A stretch of DNA of 64,000 nucleotides from assembly GCA_934045905.1 (NCBI GenBank), contig OW203769.1:17701705-17765704 (forward strand), read 5' to 3'. The DNA comes from Leuctra nigra. Its lineage: Eukaryota > Arthropoda > Insecta > Plecoptera > Leuctridae. Both the position numbers and the translations under genes were made by a program. Numbering within the stretch: the stretch's first letter is position 1; every line of letters begins with the position of its first letter. Positions 11,396-23,000 of the stretch are shown in pieces. The notes beneath the pieces are model-generated. The model made no database searches. It was not told where the DNA came from and saw only the letters and a list, made by a program, of their open reading frames with translations.

Positions 11396-12756
11396 TGAAA
11401 TTTACGCTACCCGCCTTACTCGCCTATGTACACGGATAGCATGGGCCGGCCTATACCTGGCATCTCCACCTCTCTGCCTCTCCCTGTCAGGTCAACTTAA
11501 TGTTTACATTTGTTTGTTCATGGCAAATAGATCGATGTCCATTTAGTATTGTTGTCTTCTTCTATAGGTACTTGTAAACAGTTATCGAGCTTGCATTTTA
11601 ATTAGTCCACTGATCTTATTTAGTGATTATTATATTGTTTTGTGATGTTGCTGTGGAAGATAATATTTTCATATTTTCAAACCAGGAAACAACTTCGTGC
11701 TATTGCCTAGATACTTGAAGAATATTATTGTATTGCCGATGTAAACAAGCCAGACCACTTTCGTATATAACGTTCGCATCAAAACCAATGTTTATTTTAT
11801 TAGTGTCAGATTAGGAGGAACATCAGTTTCAGTTTCATTTATTTCCATTAAACAATGTCACTTGATGAGACTTTGACTCACAGTTTGGAAATAAATCATG
11901 ACAATTTAAAAGCGTTTTATTATTCTAACTTTTTAACGTAAGCATTGTTGGATGATGAAATGAAATTTAAATCTCTCATACCCACAGATTTCCATTAATT
12001 ATCATGGACCATTTAGTGTAGTTTCTTGTTTATTGTAACCGAGCTTCTAAGATTGACAGATTACAACATCTGAAATAATGAAATAATTTTTACTAAGTTG
12101 TAAACACCTAATAAACCTAGTAATGGAGCCATTTTGTGTGGTTTCTTGTTTCGTATCTGAACCATCAAGATCGACAAATTTGCATAATTAAAATAATTAA
12201 ATTTATTTTAGAAACTTAAAGTTGTGATCACGTAATGGATGCACGTAATGGAGCCTTTTTGTGTGGTTTCTTGTTTCGTGTTGTTCTTGTTTCTTGTTGA
12301 GCCACCAATATTGACAAATTAACTCTATTTTAAATAATTAAATAAGTGTGACAAATGAAAAGTTGTAAACACCTAATACTCTGAATATTAGTTATGGAGC
12401 CTTCACTGAATTTTACTATTTACTTAATTAACTGAATTTTACATAATTAAATAATTCGGATAAATTAAAAGCTGTGACAACCTTATGCACCCAGTAATGG
12501 AACCTTTTTTGTGTGGTTTCTAGTTTAGTAACTGAGCCACCAAGATTCTGTTGATTAGCATGACCACGAATTGTTTTATTGCACAACTTTACGTACAACG
12601 TGTACATTGACAATCATTACTAGAGTCCAATGAGTATAATATTAAAAAGAGTAGCTATGTAATCGTTGAATGTATTCGGATTAACATTTTGAATATATAC
12701 ACAAGAAGGTTAAACATTTTTTAAGTAAATAAAAAGATAAAAAATAAAACGCTTGT
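11396..12756. repeat. AT-rich spacer with about five degenerate tandem units
   Basis: From about 12000 to 12560 a loose unit of 110-145 bp recurs, each starting ATGGAGCCNTTTTGTGTGG and containing AAGATNGACAAATT and AAATAATTAAAT. Copies start near 12004, 12122, 12248, 12393 and 12497. No gene was recognised in 11396-12000. Confidence 0.55.
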
Positions 12757-12830
12757 TACGGGGATCGAACCCGGCAACGCCGTGATCGAAGTCACTTGCC
12801 TCATGTGACCGAGCCAATTCGCCACACTGA
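12757..12830 (-). repeat. tRNA-derived sequence (not a functional tRNA)
   Basis: On the minus strand it reads with a box-A-like TGGCTCGGTCACATGAGG and a good box B, GGGTTCGATCC. The acceptor arms do not pair and the anticodon loop would have six bases, so this is a tRNA-derived SINE head or decayed tRNA rather than a working gene. Confidence 0.55.
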
Positions 12831-13061
12831 AATATAAACCTGTGTAGTATATCAAAGAAGAAAGGTAGAGCGTAAAACGACGTGCGCAATTCCTGATTCC
12901 CTGATATCTTCAGTGTTCACGATGGCAACTGGCGTGCCGCGATTGCGATGTTTCGGTCTATTGATGATCTTCACAGCATCCCTGGACCTCTCATTTGAAT
13001 ATATATCCATGAAGGTATCATCGCTTATACAAATTAAAAAATAATATATGAAAAAAAAAGT

Positions 13062-13140
13062 TTTCCGGGATCGGGAATCGAACGTGTTATGCAGATGTCG
13101 AAGCCAGCTGCCTTCCTAACATGAGCTATCAGTCCGATGG
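13062..13140 (-). repeat. second tRNA-derived sequence
   Basis: The minus strand has box-A-like TAGCTCATGTTAGGA and box-B-like CGTTCGATTCC with tRNA-like spacing. No closed acceptor stem is formed. It lies just before the dispersed repeat at 13150 and may be the promoter head of a composite SINE. Confidence 0.5.
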
Positions 13141-13149
13141 GAATTAGAG

Positions 13150-13752
13150 CCGCTGTTTAGTGTATCAAAGAAGAAGGGCGGAACGTAAATATTGATAATT
13201 TTCCCACTTCCGGTTTAAATTTATTGATTTTTCTTGAAGTGGAGTGTCTAGCAATACATTGTCTTTATTGTTGCCAAATTTCAAAACTCTCGATGGACCC
13301 GTTTGACTTTTAAAATATTTAAAATTTAAAATTGTAATAACTTCACTTCCGGTCAAAATGTTTCAGATTTTCTTTCAAAGGGCACTGCTATAAATATGAC
13401 TCTATGTCTCTGCCAAATTTCAACTCTCTAGGACAAACCGTTCAACCTGTGGAGAGGGGCAAACAAATTGACCGTGCCTAACTAACTAACTAACATGAAA
13501 GTCAATCCTTGCATGTTTGAGGCCCAAAATTCACCCCGAAGGGATGATCGCAGCACTTTGCTATTTGGTTAGGTGTTGTCAGGTGGCTAAATATACCCGA
13601 TAACCATGGTTTTCAACTTTCATTTCTAAATGCTTGCATGCGTACTGACACCCCGAAATCGGGCCCGAAGCGCTTGCAGTATAAGTCTGGTAGTAGCTCG
13701 CACGTTGTATTAGAGCGGTGCTTGGCAGCGTCGAGCTAGCGCCCGACTAGAT
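13150..13752. repeat. dispersed 600-bp repeat, copy 1
   Basis: It is homologous along its length to 58868-59481. Both copies share TTGAAGTGGAGTGTCTAGCA, a CTAA/CTAG microsatellite, CACCCCGAAGGGATGA and the end CGAGCTAGCGCCCGACTAG followed by AT. No open frame is conserved between copies. The CTAG end hints at a Helitron-like 3' terminus, but no left boundary could be defined. Confidence 0.65.
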
Positions 13753-13819
13753 CATAGCCAACTGACATATCGTGGATGAAAATGTGGTGTTTTCATCCAC
13801 GAAATGTCAGTTGGCTATG
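13753..13819. repeat. short perfect-armed palindrome
   Basis: CATAGCCAACTGACAT at the left is mirrored by ATGTCAGTTGGCTATG at the right, and CGTGGATGAAAA pairs with TTTTCATCCACG around a five-base loop. It abuts the CTAG end of the preceding repeat. Confidence 0.8.
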
Positions 13820-15398
13820 GATTTAATAGTGCAGTTCAGTGCAAACATGAAAATTTTTTGTAAGTTTTAAGTTTACTAATTCGATAATGAGAAATTCAAA
13901 AATGTTTGGCCCCAAGCTGATTTCCTGCAACTTTCTGAGTATACACATTCTTGTGTTCTTTGGCATTTAATTGTTTAATTTAATTACTCAATTACTACGA
14001 AAGTTGCAGGAATTTAGCTTGGGCCATACATTTTTGGATTTCTCATGGTCTAATTTAGTACACAAATGTTCATTCTTGCATCATAATTTGCACAATTGTT
14101 GCACGAATTACCACTTTAAATCAAAAATTATTTACAATTTAGTGAATTCCAAAATAAATAAAAAAATATCAATTAAAAAGATAATTTTTTTTTAAATTCT
14201 TATTTTAAAATACGTGCATTAGGCATCCATGATTTAGGTACTATATTTATTTAGCATAATTTTTCTCTTTTTAAGATTTAGAATTTACAAAAAAAATCGT
14301 GAAAATTAGATATTTTAATAATAATAATTTTATGAAAGTTGAGATGTTGCTGAACACAGTTTAGTATTATTTTTGTTGTAGGATGTATAGTTTTAAAGGA
14401 ATTAATTTACAAAAAATTTCAAAAATTTCAAATTATGAAAATTGAGAATTACATCACAATTTGCTATATAACCATAGCAGCACATTATTCACCAATGTAA
14501 CAAAACAACATCACAATTCTGATTCTAGTTACATACCGTTTTCCCGCCAAAATATCCCAGGACATTTGAAATTAATTTTTTTGAATGAAAATGTAAAAAA
14601 AATTGTTAATGATATTACATATTTATTATTTAATGCATAAAATTTACTTTTAATGCATAAAAGGAGACTTTCCTATGGTATTTTAATTTTTAACAGTCCA
14701 AAACCTTATAATAACTACTAATTAGCTATCTATACCTACCTATATTTTTTAATTAATAAATAAGTATGATTTTTTTAGTAGAAGTAGAGTAATTGTTTAT
14801 TGAATAAATACACACTTACTTTAATACACCAAATTTTTTGCTTAACCCTACAAGTGAAAAGGCAAAAAAGTGTATAGTGCCAGCCTTATAGAAGAAATGT
14901 ACATGACTTTGGGAAAATTAATTTGAATGTGAAATAATTGTGCAAACGCATTGGGGTTAGTTTTTAAAGTTTCAGAAAACTCCATAAGAATCATGAGTGC
15001 ATTACTTTTATTTTTTTGCCAAAAACTCAATTGCTTCAAAATTTAATTTGGGATCTAAAAATATATTTTCAAATAAATATGGTTTTTCAATTTTTTTGTA
15101 CAAAATAATGCTATAGAATAATCTTTTTCTCAAAATACACATTATTTGCAATACAAAGAAATATACAAAATTATGGAATGATTATTCTCAAAATACATAT
15201 TATTTGCAATACAAAGAAATATAAAAAATTATGGAATGATTATTTCCAATAAAAAAAAGATATGTCCATTTCAGATGATGCGTACGCGCTATTCCACACT
15301 TGCAATCGCAATAGGCAAGAATTCACTGCCATCTGTATAAATCCTGTTTCACGACCTCTGAAGCTATTTTATCAACTGATCTACTAAGTTCAACTATG
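13820..15398. other. AT-rich spacer downstream of the palmitoyltransferase gene
   Basis: Very AT-rich with no supportable gene. A 50-bp segment around 15120-15180 is repeated immediately at 15180-15245 (ACATTATTTGCAATACAAAG). The first 160 bp downstream of the DHHC gene probably include its 3' UTR, but no clear polyadenylation signal was found. Confidence 0.5.
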
Positions 15399-15643
15399 CA
15401 GTGGCGTGCAGAGGGTAAAATAGTGAAAGTGCTGAGCCTTATGAATGACACCCACCCACCCACTTTGCCTTCGTTTTACATTACCATTTCACTCTTCTAA
15501 TCTCTTGAGTCTCAATTATTTTCTTTTTCCATCCACTCACAACTCAATTTAATTTCCCAATCATCCCCCGGCACCCACCTACCCACTCACCCAATTTCGG
15601 GACGGTGCTTGAGCACCAAAATTAGATGCTCGGCACGCCACTG
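15399..15643. mobile_element. hAT-like MITE
   Basis: Ends CAGTGGCGTGCAGAGG and (reverse complement of right) CAGTGGCGTGCCGAGC agree at most positions. Flanks CAACTATG and GACTATTG share ACTAT but are not a clean 8-bp duplication. The interior is C/T-rich with CCCACCCACCCAC. It lies about 160 bp downstream of the DHHC stop codon. Confidence 0.6.
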
Positions 15644-15801
15644 GACTATTGATCAAGTAGTACACAAATCCCCCAAGAGAATATGCTGTGCACCCTTAAA
15701 TCAAGTTAGTAGGTACATGGCCCCAAATTTACGAAGTGTCGAAGAAATCGACAGTGGCACTTGTATGGTTGATTCAAATATTTAAAGCGTTACAGATTTT
15801 T

Positions 15802-16578
15802 TTAATGAATCGGTAGAAATTTTTCTCGAGTATCTTTGAAGGGATATGGAAGCAAAAAATTAATAAACCCGAACTTTCCAAAGACAGTCATAAAATTGTT
15901 CTTTGCTGTGGAGTGATCACCATGGGACTCTCTTTTATGAATACTGCCCGTACATATGCGGTAACATTGATAAAGACTGTAGACAAACGTCACGACACCA
16001 ACAGGTATCAATACACCAAACATAATGCTCATAGTAAATAAATAGAATGTTTCCAATCCAAAAATCCATCGGAAAAACATGACTGGGTATAAGTATTTCA
16101 TTGCCAACTGCCACGTAGTAAGTTCTGCTTCGCGCTGAAACTCTTCGTGCAAGTGCGGCACGAGAACTTGTACGACGTAGGCGCAACCGATCACTGTGTA
16201 TAGCATGAAGATGATGAAATATTTCATGTTGGCGCTACTGATGCAAGTTCCGAGGAAGAAGCAGTGGTGGTCGCGATGCGCCCAACATCTCGCGCACAGA
16301 GGACAATGCTGTACGCTGTACGGGTAATTTCTATCGCATCTGCTGCAGAACCAAAGCTGACTATCTCTTTCTTTCGGATCTGAATCAATTTCATTTCTTC
16401 TCCACGGATTGTTGGTAAATACAACTAGGAGCCAGTTTGCTAAGAATTGAAACACTATGAAGTAAAATATATAGCTTAATTCACCATCAATTATATAAAC
16501 TATAGACACAACCCATACTGTAAATGCAAGACTAATAATTGGAAAAATTTTGAAAAACAACATCATGTAGGGTCCCAT
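15802..16578 (-). CDS. DHHC-type protein S-acyltransferase, ZDHHC24-like
   Basis: The single 777-bp exon encodes 258 residues. Such enzymes attach palmitate to cysteines of membrane proteins in the secretory pathway. The cysteine-rich domain runs from Cys78 to Cys112 (CSRC, HCPLCARC, then Asp103-His104-His105-Cys106, the catalytic DHHC). Hydrophobic segments near residues 7-30 and 35-55 precede it, and others near 117-138 and 180-205 follow, giving the usual four-helix topology with the DHHC loop in the cytosol. All zinc ligands and the catalytic cysteine are present, so it looks active. The length and the short tail ending in FLPIH fit the ZDHHC24 branch. The start is the first ATG of the frame. 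It lies head to head with the PRDM gene. Confidence 0.93.
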   Translation of the reverse strand: MGPYMMLFFKIFPIISLAFTVWVVSIVYIIDGELSYIFYFIVFQFLANWLLVVFTNNPWRRNEIDSDPKERDSQLWFCSRCDRNYPYSVQHCPLCARCWAHRDHHCFFLGTCISSANMKYFIIFMLYTVIGCAYVVQVLVPHLHEEFQREAELTTWQLAMKYLYPVMFFRWIFGLETFYLFTMSIMFGVLIPVGVVTFVYSLYQCYRICTGSIHKRESHGDHSTAKNNFMTVFGKFGFINFLLPYPFKDTREKFLPIH

Positions 16579-16998
16579 TTTCGTTCACGGAACGTGAGGA
16601 CTTGAAATTTTACCGCGAATACGTTAACCAATAGAAACACACTTCCGGTCGGCGGTAATTGTCGGCAAGCTGACCCTGAAGATTCAAGAAGAACAAAGTT
16701 ACAAACACACTCTCTTTGAACACACTTGAGAATGAATATGGAAATGGAACTACTTACACTGTGGAATAACGTGTTAAAAGAGACCTAGCGTGAGTAAACA
16801 ATTATAAATCGTGCATTACTTACTCTGTGATATTCACATGATATTTGAAGTGTATTGTCAGTACGCGTATGTTTCTATTTGCTTTTATTTCAGCCGCTAC
16901 CACTTGGCTTGCACTCTCGGAAAGTCAGACATCTTGAATGTTGTGTTGTGATAAGGCGAACGATTGTTTTGGCGTTGAAAGGATGGAATGTTGAAAGC
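16579..16998. promoter_or_regulatory. shared divergent start region of the DHHC and PRDM genes
   Basis: The two start codons, pointing away from each other, are only 420 bp apart, so both core promoters must lie here unless distant exons exist. On the PRDM side a 5' UTR intron is likely at 16790-16893 (GTGAGT donor, TTTATTTCAG acceptor). No TATA box stands out. Confidence 0.6.
16938..16994 (+). promoter_or_regulatory. upstream open reading frame in the PRDM leader
   Basis: An ATG at 16938 opens an 18-codon frame that stops at TGA 16992-16994, four bases before the PRDM start codon. A second ATG at 16983 is in the same frame. If it is in the mature leader it should lower initiation at 16999. 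Confidence 0.45.
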
Positions 16999-17085
16999 AT
17001 GGCGCGTATAAACTGTGTAAAATGTGAGATCTGTGATGGGAATCATAGCACAGAGGCGTGTGGACACATCAAGGAAGCAATTACG
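16999..17085 (+). CDS. PRDM exon 1 (start codon, zinc knuckle)
   Basis: It encodes residues 1-29, MARINCVKCEICDGNH through AIT, and carries the C-x2-C-x3-H-x4-C knuckle found before the PR domain in several PRDM proteins. The donor GTAAGG follows at 17086, phase 0. The 5' part of the exon (from 16894) is untranslated. Confidence 0.85.
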
Positions 17086-20000
17086 GTAAGGATATCGAAC
17101 TTAACCTTATTTTATACAATTAAGATTTTAATTCAATGTTGATTCCATAATTTTAGTACAGATCGTCACCACCAGGTCATAAAAACATTGTAAACATGTT
17201 ATATCTAATATAAATCTTTGGATCTTCATTTAGCCAAAATATTAATTCGTTGAATCTCATGACCTGTTAACATACTTACCTAGGTACCTACTCCTACCTA
17301 CTAGGTAGGTAAAGGTGCAGTTAGGCATGATAAGGAAATGGGACAGTCGCAACAGGTTGGTAGGTACCTTACTGAACCCTATAAAATGATGCTGGCCTTG
17401 ATCATGACTTCAGCCAATGAACTGGTAATGTTTGTATCGGAGACATGTTGATTTGTGTTGGTCGGTGGTAGTCATGCACTATTCTGTCGTCTCCAGGTTG
17501 CCGACACTGAGGTGTACACTCGCGCCAGACAAACGTTGCCGAGGAACCTGGAGTTGGTCACACTCTCTGATGGATCAACAGCGGTCAAGACTCGGGAATA
17601 TCTCAAGAAGAGCACTATGTTTGGACCGTTTCAGTCCAAGAAGTTGACATTCTTGAAGAAGATCATTACATTTCCAATTAAGGTTAGGAGCCTACCCACA
17701 TACCTACCTACTAAGAAGTATTCAACAATCTACCTGTCAATGCCTAGTACAGAAGGATCGGCCCAAAAACAAGCTTTTTCTTTTCTTGGAACCATTTTTT
17801 TCTGTGTGTCAGCATGTTTTCACACCAGATTCAAATCCTAATTGAGTTCTCAGTTTTAAAAATCACATCTAGGTAGGTACTATTCGACACTAAAAGTTGC
17901 AAAACGCCACCTAGCGGAAAAAGTTAACATCTATACCACGAGTACTTGTGCACATGCGCACAAGGCGCGTTCAGGCAAGTCACTTAGATGTCCAATCGTA
18001 ACGAGTTCAGTAAAAGTTATAATTACATTGCGAAATAACAGAAATTGATGAATACCTTAGTGTCAACAATCAAATACAATCGGCATATTTCATTACAGCA
18101 CACATTCATTCAAATTCTTGTGAAAACGAGTTGTCTATTCACCAAAAATCACCATTTGACAGATGCAAATTGTTTTTCTCACGGCATTCTGAACACACAT
18201 TTTTCTTGACGCATCGTTCAAACAATTGCAATCTGTCAAATGCTGCTTTTGGTGAATAGACAACTCGTTTTCACAAGAATTTGAATGAATGTGTGCTGTA
18301 ATGAAATATGCCAATTGTATTTGATTGTTGACACTGTGGTAAGCATCAATTTCTGTTATTTCGCGATGTATTTATAACTTTTTACTGAACTCGTTATGAT
18401 TGACATCTAAGTGACTTGTATGTAAAAGTACGCACGCGCTGGGATTGTACTCGCGGGAGCGTCCATCTTATATTTACTAGCGCACTCTCTAGGTACTTTT
18501 AGTGTCGAATACTTACACCAATTTTTCACAAACATTTTTAACAACATCCTTGAATTCCTTACAAAATTTATAATTAGAATGAAATATAAAAAAATAAGAG
18601 AGTTGCCTATTCGAGGTGTTCGAGGCTTGCAAACCCTAAACGCGCATATACATCGCGCGTGTGTCCTTAAAAAATGTAACATTAAAATCCCTTCTCCAAT
18701 TCTCCCTTCTCCAGACTCCAATTCGATTGAATGCGTCGTGTGTAGGTACTTACTGGCCATTATCCGATCAAGTCTATGCTAACTCGTCATCTAGCTCTAG
18801 TAGGTGAGCTCTGATTTCATTCATAATAACAAGGATTGATTGTCAAGGAAGGAACCTGACAAGCAGCCAATTAGTTTTGTTAAATTACCTACTTGGTCCT
18901 ATATTTTATTGAGTGTACCAAGGAATAAATATTCACTGGTCACGCAGGCAACTGTATGAGAGTTGCGCAGGTCGTGAAAGAGTCGCAATGGCAACAGCGT
19001 GATCTCGTGATTGTTGCAGGTATTCTTCCCCGACGCGACCTTCCTCTACCTGGACACAAGTGACGAAAACGAATGCAACTGGATGTGCCTGATCCAGGGC
19101 TCGGTCAAGGGGTTCTCCAAGGCACACGAGCAGAACCTCATTTGCTTCCAGCTCGGCACGGAGATCTACTACATGACCTTCAGGGAGATATACCAGGGCG
19201 AGTTTCTCAAGGTCGGATACTCGAGGGCGTATGGCGCCAAGATGGGGTTCAAGTCTCAGCTGTGCATGGTATGTACCTACTAGTAGTAGTAATGGCAATT
19301 TTCTGAAAAAAAATTTTTTTTAACATTTTCATGAAAATGTTTTAAATTACTTTTTTTATTGCTTTATTTCACAAAATTGTAAATAATAAATCTGAAAAAA
19401 GTGTGAAATCAAAATGAAAGCCAAATATAAACCCAAATCTCAGTTTTTCTTCATTGTAATTTTGGCCAGACTGTAATTTCTACATCTAGGCGGGAAATTT
19501 GAATGCTGTATTAATGATCATTTTGCACATTTACCACTCAGACAACAACACGCATCATAAGAGTTCAGTATGCATCCCAAGTATGCCCATAAATTTATTA
19601 AATCAAATATAATTGATTTAAAATTTTTCAAAAAATTTCAATTTTTTCTATGGTCATTGAATTTTTTTTGAACATTTTCATTTTCATCATTCCATTTATG
19701 AATGGGCTATCACTACCTACTAGGGATATCGGCGGGTCGGAAAATCAGGAATCAGGTCCGTCATTACTCGGGTCGGAATCGGGTAATTGTTCACCACCTC
19801 TCCCCCCTCCAAAAAAATTACGTAAATAAACACGAAGCGCTTGTAGCCAGCTGCTCGAGAAGAGTTAATGACCCTCTCTCACATCGGTGCGCTTGTCCTT
19901 GAAAGGTCTAGATAATTATTTTGTATCTATTATCTTATCTAGATAATTAAATAATTGGTTATCTTTAACTTTATCTAGGGATAAAAAAATATAGAATTCA

Positions 20001-23000
20001 AAATGCATTTGTGTGTATGAACATGGAAACGAACCTATCAGATGATATCAGATGATATGAAAAAGGAAAATCATCTCCGTTTAGTTGCATTAGTTGGCTT
20101 GTTTTGACGGCCCCAATTTTTTAAAACTCGAGTTCCGAATTTAGGATTCGAAAATATTTAGAGAACTGTAGTATGTGGTAAAAAATATTATCTATTAGGT
20201 ATTTATTACAATTATCTAGATTGTATTATTTTTTTACCTGTAATCTATTATCTAGATGATTTCTTGAAAATGTATCTATTATCTTCTAGATAAAAAATAA
20301 AATTATCTAATCACAACACTGCTAGCAACACTCGCTCAAGTGCTCGATGTTGACTGAACTAATATCTTGGACTCTCAGTTTGGGAACAGTGAACGTTGAC
20401 ATGCAATGCCTAATGCTCTGGAAGTTGACTTGTACTCTGGAGGATCCGGGTTCGATCCCCGCCGGTGTCCTAAACAAACGACTGATCTGCGTTCTTCACA
20501 GTTACCCTCAGCAGGAGAGGGACAGAATGTTTGTGAAGGTTTCCTACCAATAGACATCAACTGCCTCCTTCCCTTGTTCCATCCTTCCTTACCTAATTTT
20601 CATCATCCTCATCTCTTTATATTAATTTATGAGATCTATTAGCCTTATTTTAAACATTAAAAGACAAGTGCAACATATTCCAGGTTTTATTTTGGAATGT
20701 GCTTTTTTGATCATCTACTTCGAAATGTTCAGTGGTAGGTTTCTGATATATTCATGGTGCCAGTTTTGTGAATTTAATAATAATTTTCATGAATTCCATT
20801 ACAATCTGGTTTATGCATTGTTTGCAGGCCCAAATGTCGACAGACCACATTCTCCACGAGTTCCAGGAGCAAGAGAACAAAGCCGCCAACCAGCTGGTGA
20901 GCCGCCTGCCCAACGCCACGCTCGGCGTCCCTCGCTCGACCGCAGTGGCCGAATGGCGCTGCCGGAACTGCGGCATCACCGACTTCCCGAGCGTCGTCGC
21001 GTATGCGAAACACATGATCAAACATTACGCCGACGACCCGGAAGCCAAGAAAGTCAAGAGGATCAAAGCCTCTCTGGAGTTAAACGAATCGTCGTATTCT
21101 GAACAGGAGATCAATGACCTCATCATGGCCAACATGCCGGCCTTCCACAAGACAAACTTCAGGATGGTCATCAACGACTACGAAAGCGAGACGGGTAATT
21201 TCTACAAGTCTGAGGCCACCGGTTTGCTCGGGGAGTCGAACGAGGCTTTGGATATCGCGATACGTCGCGGACTCGAGGCAAACAGCATTAACTGCGACAA
21301 CGTGAACGTCTCGCAGGAAGAATGCAACTCGGTTGTCTCGGACATCCTGCCGGATCTCTCCGAGGACTTCCGAGGACTTCTGAACGATCTGCAGGGCTAC
21401 GGAGAAGAGAACTCGCCGCGGCAGGTGAACGTCGCGGACTATCTGATCAACCCCAGCGAGAACTTCAAGAACTTCGAGGGGCGCTTCTCCGACGACGAAT
21501 TCTATCGCCTGGGCGAGAAGAACGCGGAGTTGGTCAACTGCTTCGAGATTGAGAAGGACAGCGAGGAATTGGATTTCATTTCAGAGTTCGCTCTTGGATC
21601 GTCATTACAGGTATGCATTACAGGTCTTTGTAGTGGAGGTTGGATTCGGGTAATTTTTTTTATCCGGTTAGGCAAGAACCCGCTTTTATTACTTTGGTCA
21701 TAAAAATCTCTTCTTGTGGTCTGCTTTTGAAATTTCTCACACTCAAGCTGCCCCCCCCCCCCCCCCCATCCATGTCCTTGAGTGGATATACACCACATCC
21801 TTACCATTGATATATAACACGTGGATTGCGCTTCAAAGCTTGCCAGCGAAGTTAAGTCACCGCCGTACGGATGTAATGTACTGAAAACTTCACTGCCTTG
21901 TGAAGTAGTCCACATTCCTAAAAGTGTGCGTGATTGGTCAAAGCTTACTAGCCTTATGATTGGTTCATGTCGTAAAGCGACTGTCAGTTGTTTGAAATTT
22001 CAACTAAATGCTGACTTTTGCGACATTATATTGATTGCTTTAATGGGAATGTCCGCGCCGAGTAGGCGCTTGTGTTTAGTTATTAGTTTCCTGCCCATTC
22101 CCTGTCCTTGACTCACCTCTCAGTTGTTCTTGGAACTATTTTTCCTCCCTCCTTCCACCCCTGTTATTGCGCTACCTGTTTACCTATCCCCGCGCAATAA
22201 TACTTTGCCTACCACAGTGTATTTGATTTACCGGTGACAGGTGCACAGTTTACTACCCAACGTCTGACCGTTCACATCGTCCGAGCGGTCATTCGAGTTA
22301 CTCACGTACATTGCTATCAGCAACATCGCCTTGCCGATCAGCATTACTAGCTCAGCACAGTGAACCTACAATTCAACTGCGCCCACGCTTTTACATATAC
22401 AGTGCATTTAATATTACCTCCAGCAATACCGTTTAGACAATACTCTACGATCTGCGTGAAGTGCGACTCCCACAAGTATTTCCATTCTCTTCCCTGTGGA
22501 CTCTGAATGCAATTCTTTCCTCGCCACGCCTACCCGCGCCACGCTGTGTCTCAGAGGTCGTCTGGCCCATTTCTACTTCTACACTGGTAAGTACCTGCCA
22601 TTAGGTAACATTGAATGAACTGTGGTGTGGCCTCTAGCCACTGGTCCCTTGATTGCCGTCACTATCCCGTGCTCGTTTACGGTTGCATCAGCTCTCTTAA
22701 CGCTGCTGCACCCGATCTTACTCTCCAGGACCAGACTCCATTATCTGGCCTCAACACATGATCCCTGTGAGCCGGAGTTCCAACTAGTATTTGTCCGTGG
22801 TTTACAGCCGTTCCTCGTGTGTTGGTTACATGTTCGTTTGTCAGAACCAACCAGGAACCATTCACGCGTGCACGCTTCCGTCTCCCTCGCAGACGCCCGT
22901 GCTCGCTACAATCTCGTTCCGTAATCTGCACTCTCTACAGTGCAATTGCACGTTTTCCGTCTTCCGTGCAGGCGCCCGTGCTCGTTTACTAGCTGCTTGC

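Noticed and set aside
12757..12830. Functional tRNA gene
   Set aside because: Box B is good, but the acceptor stem does not pair and the anticodon loop has six bases.
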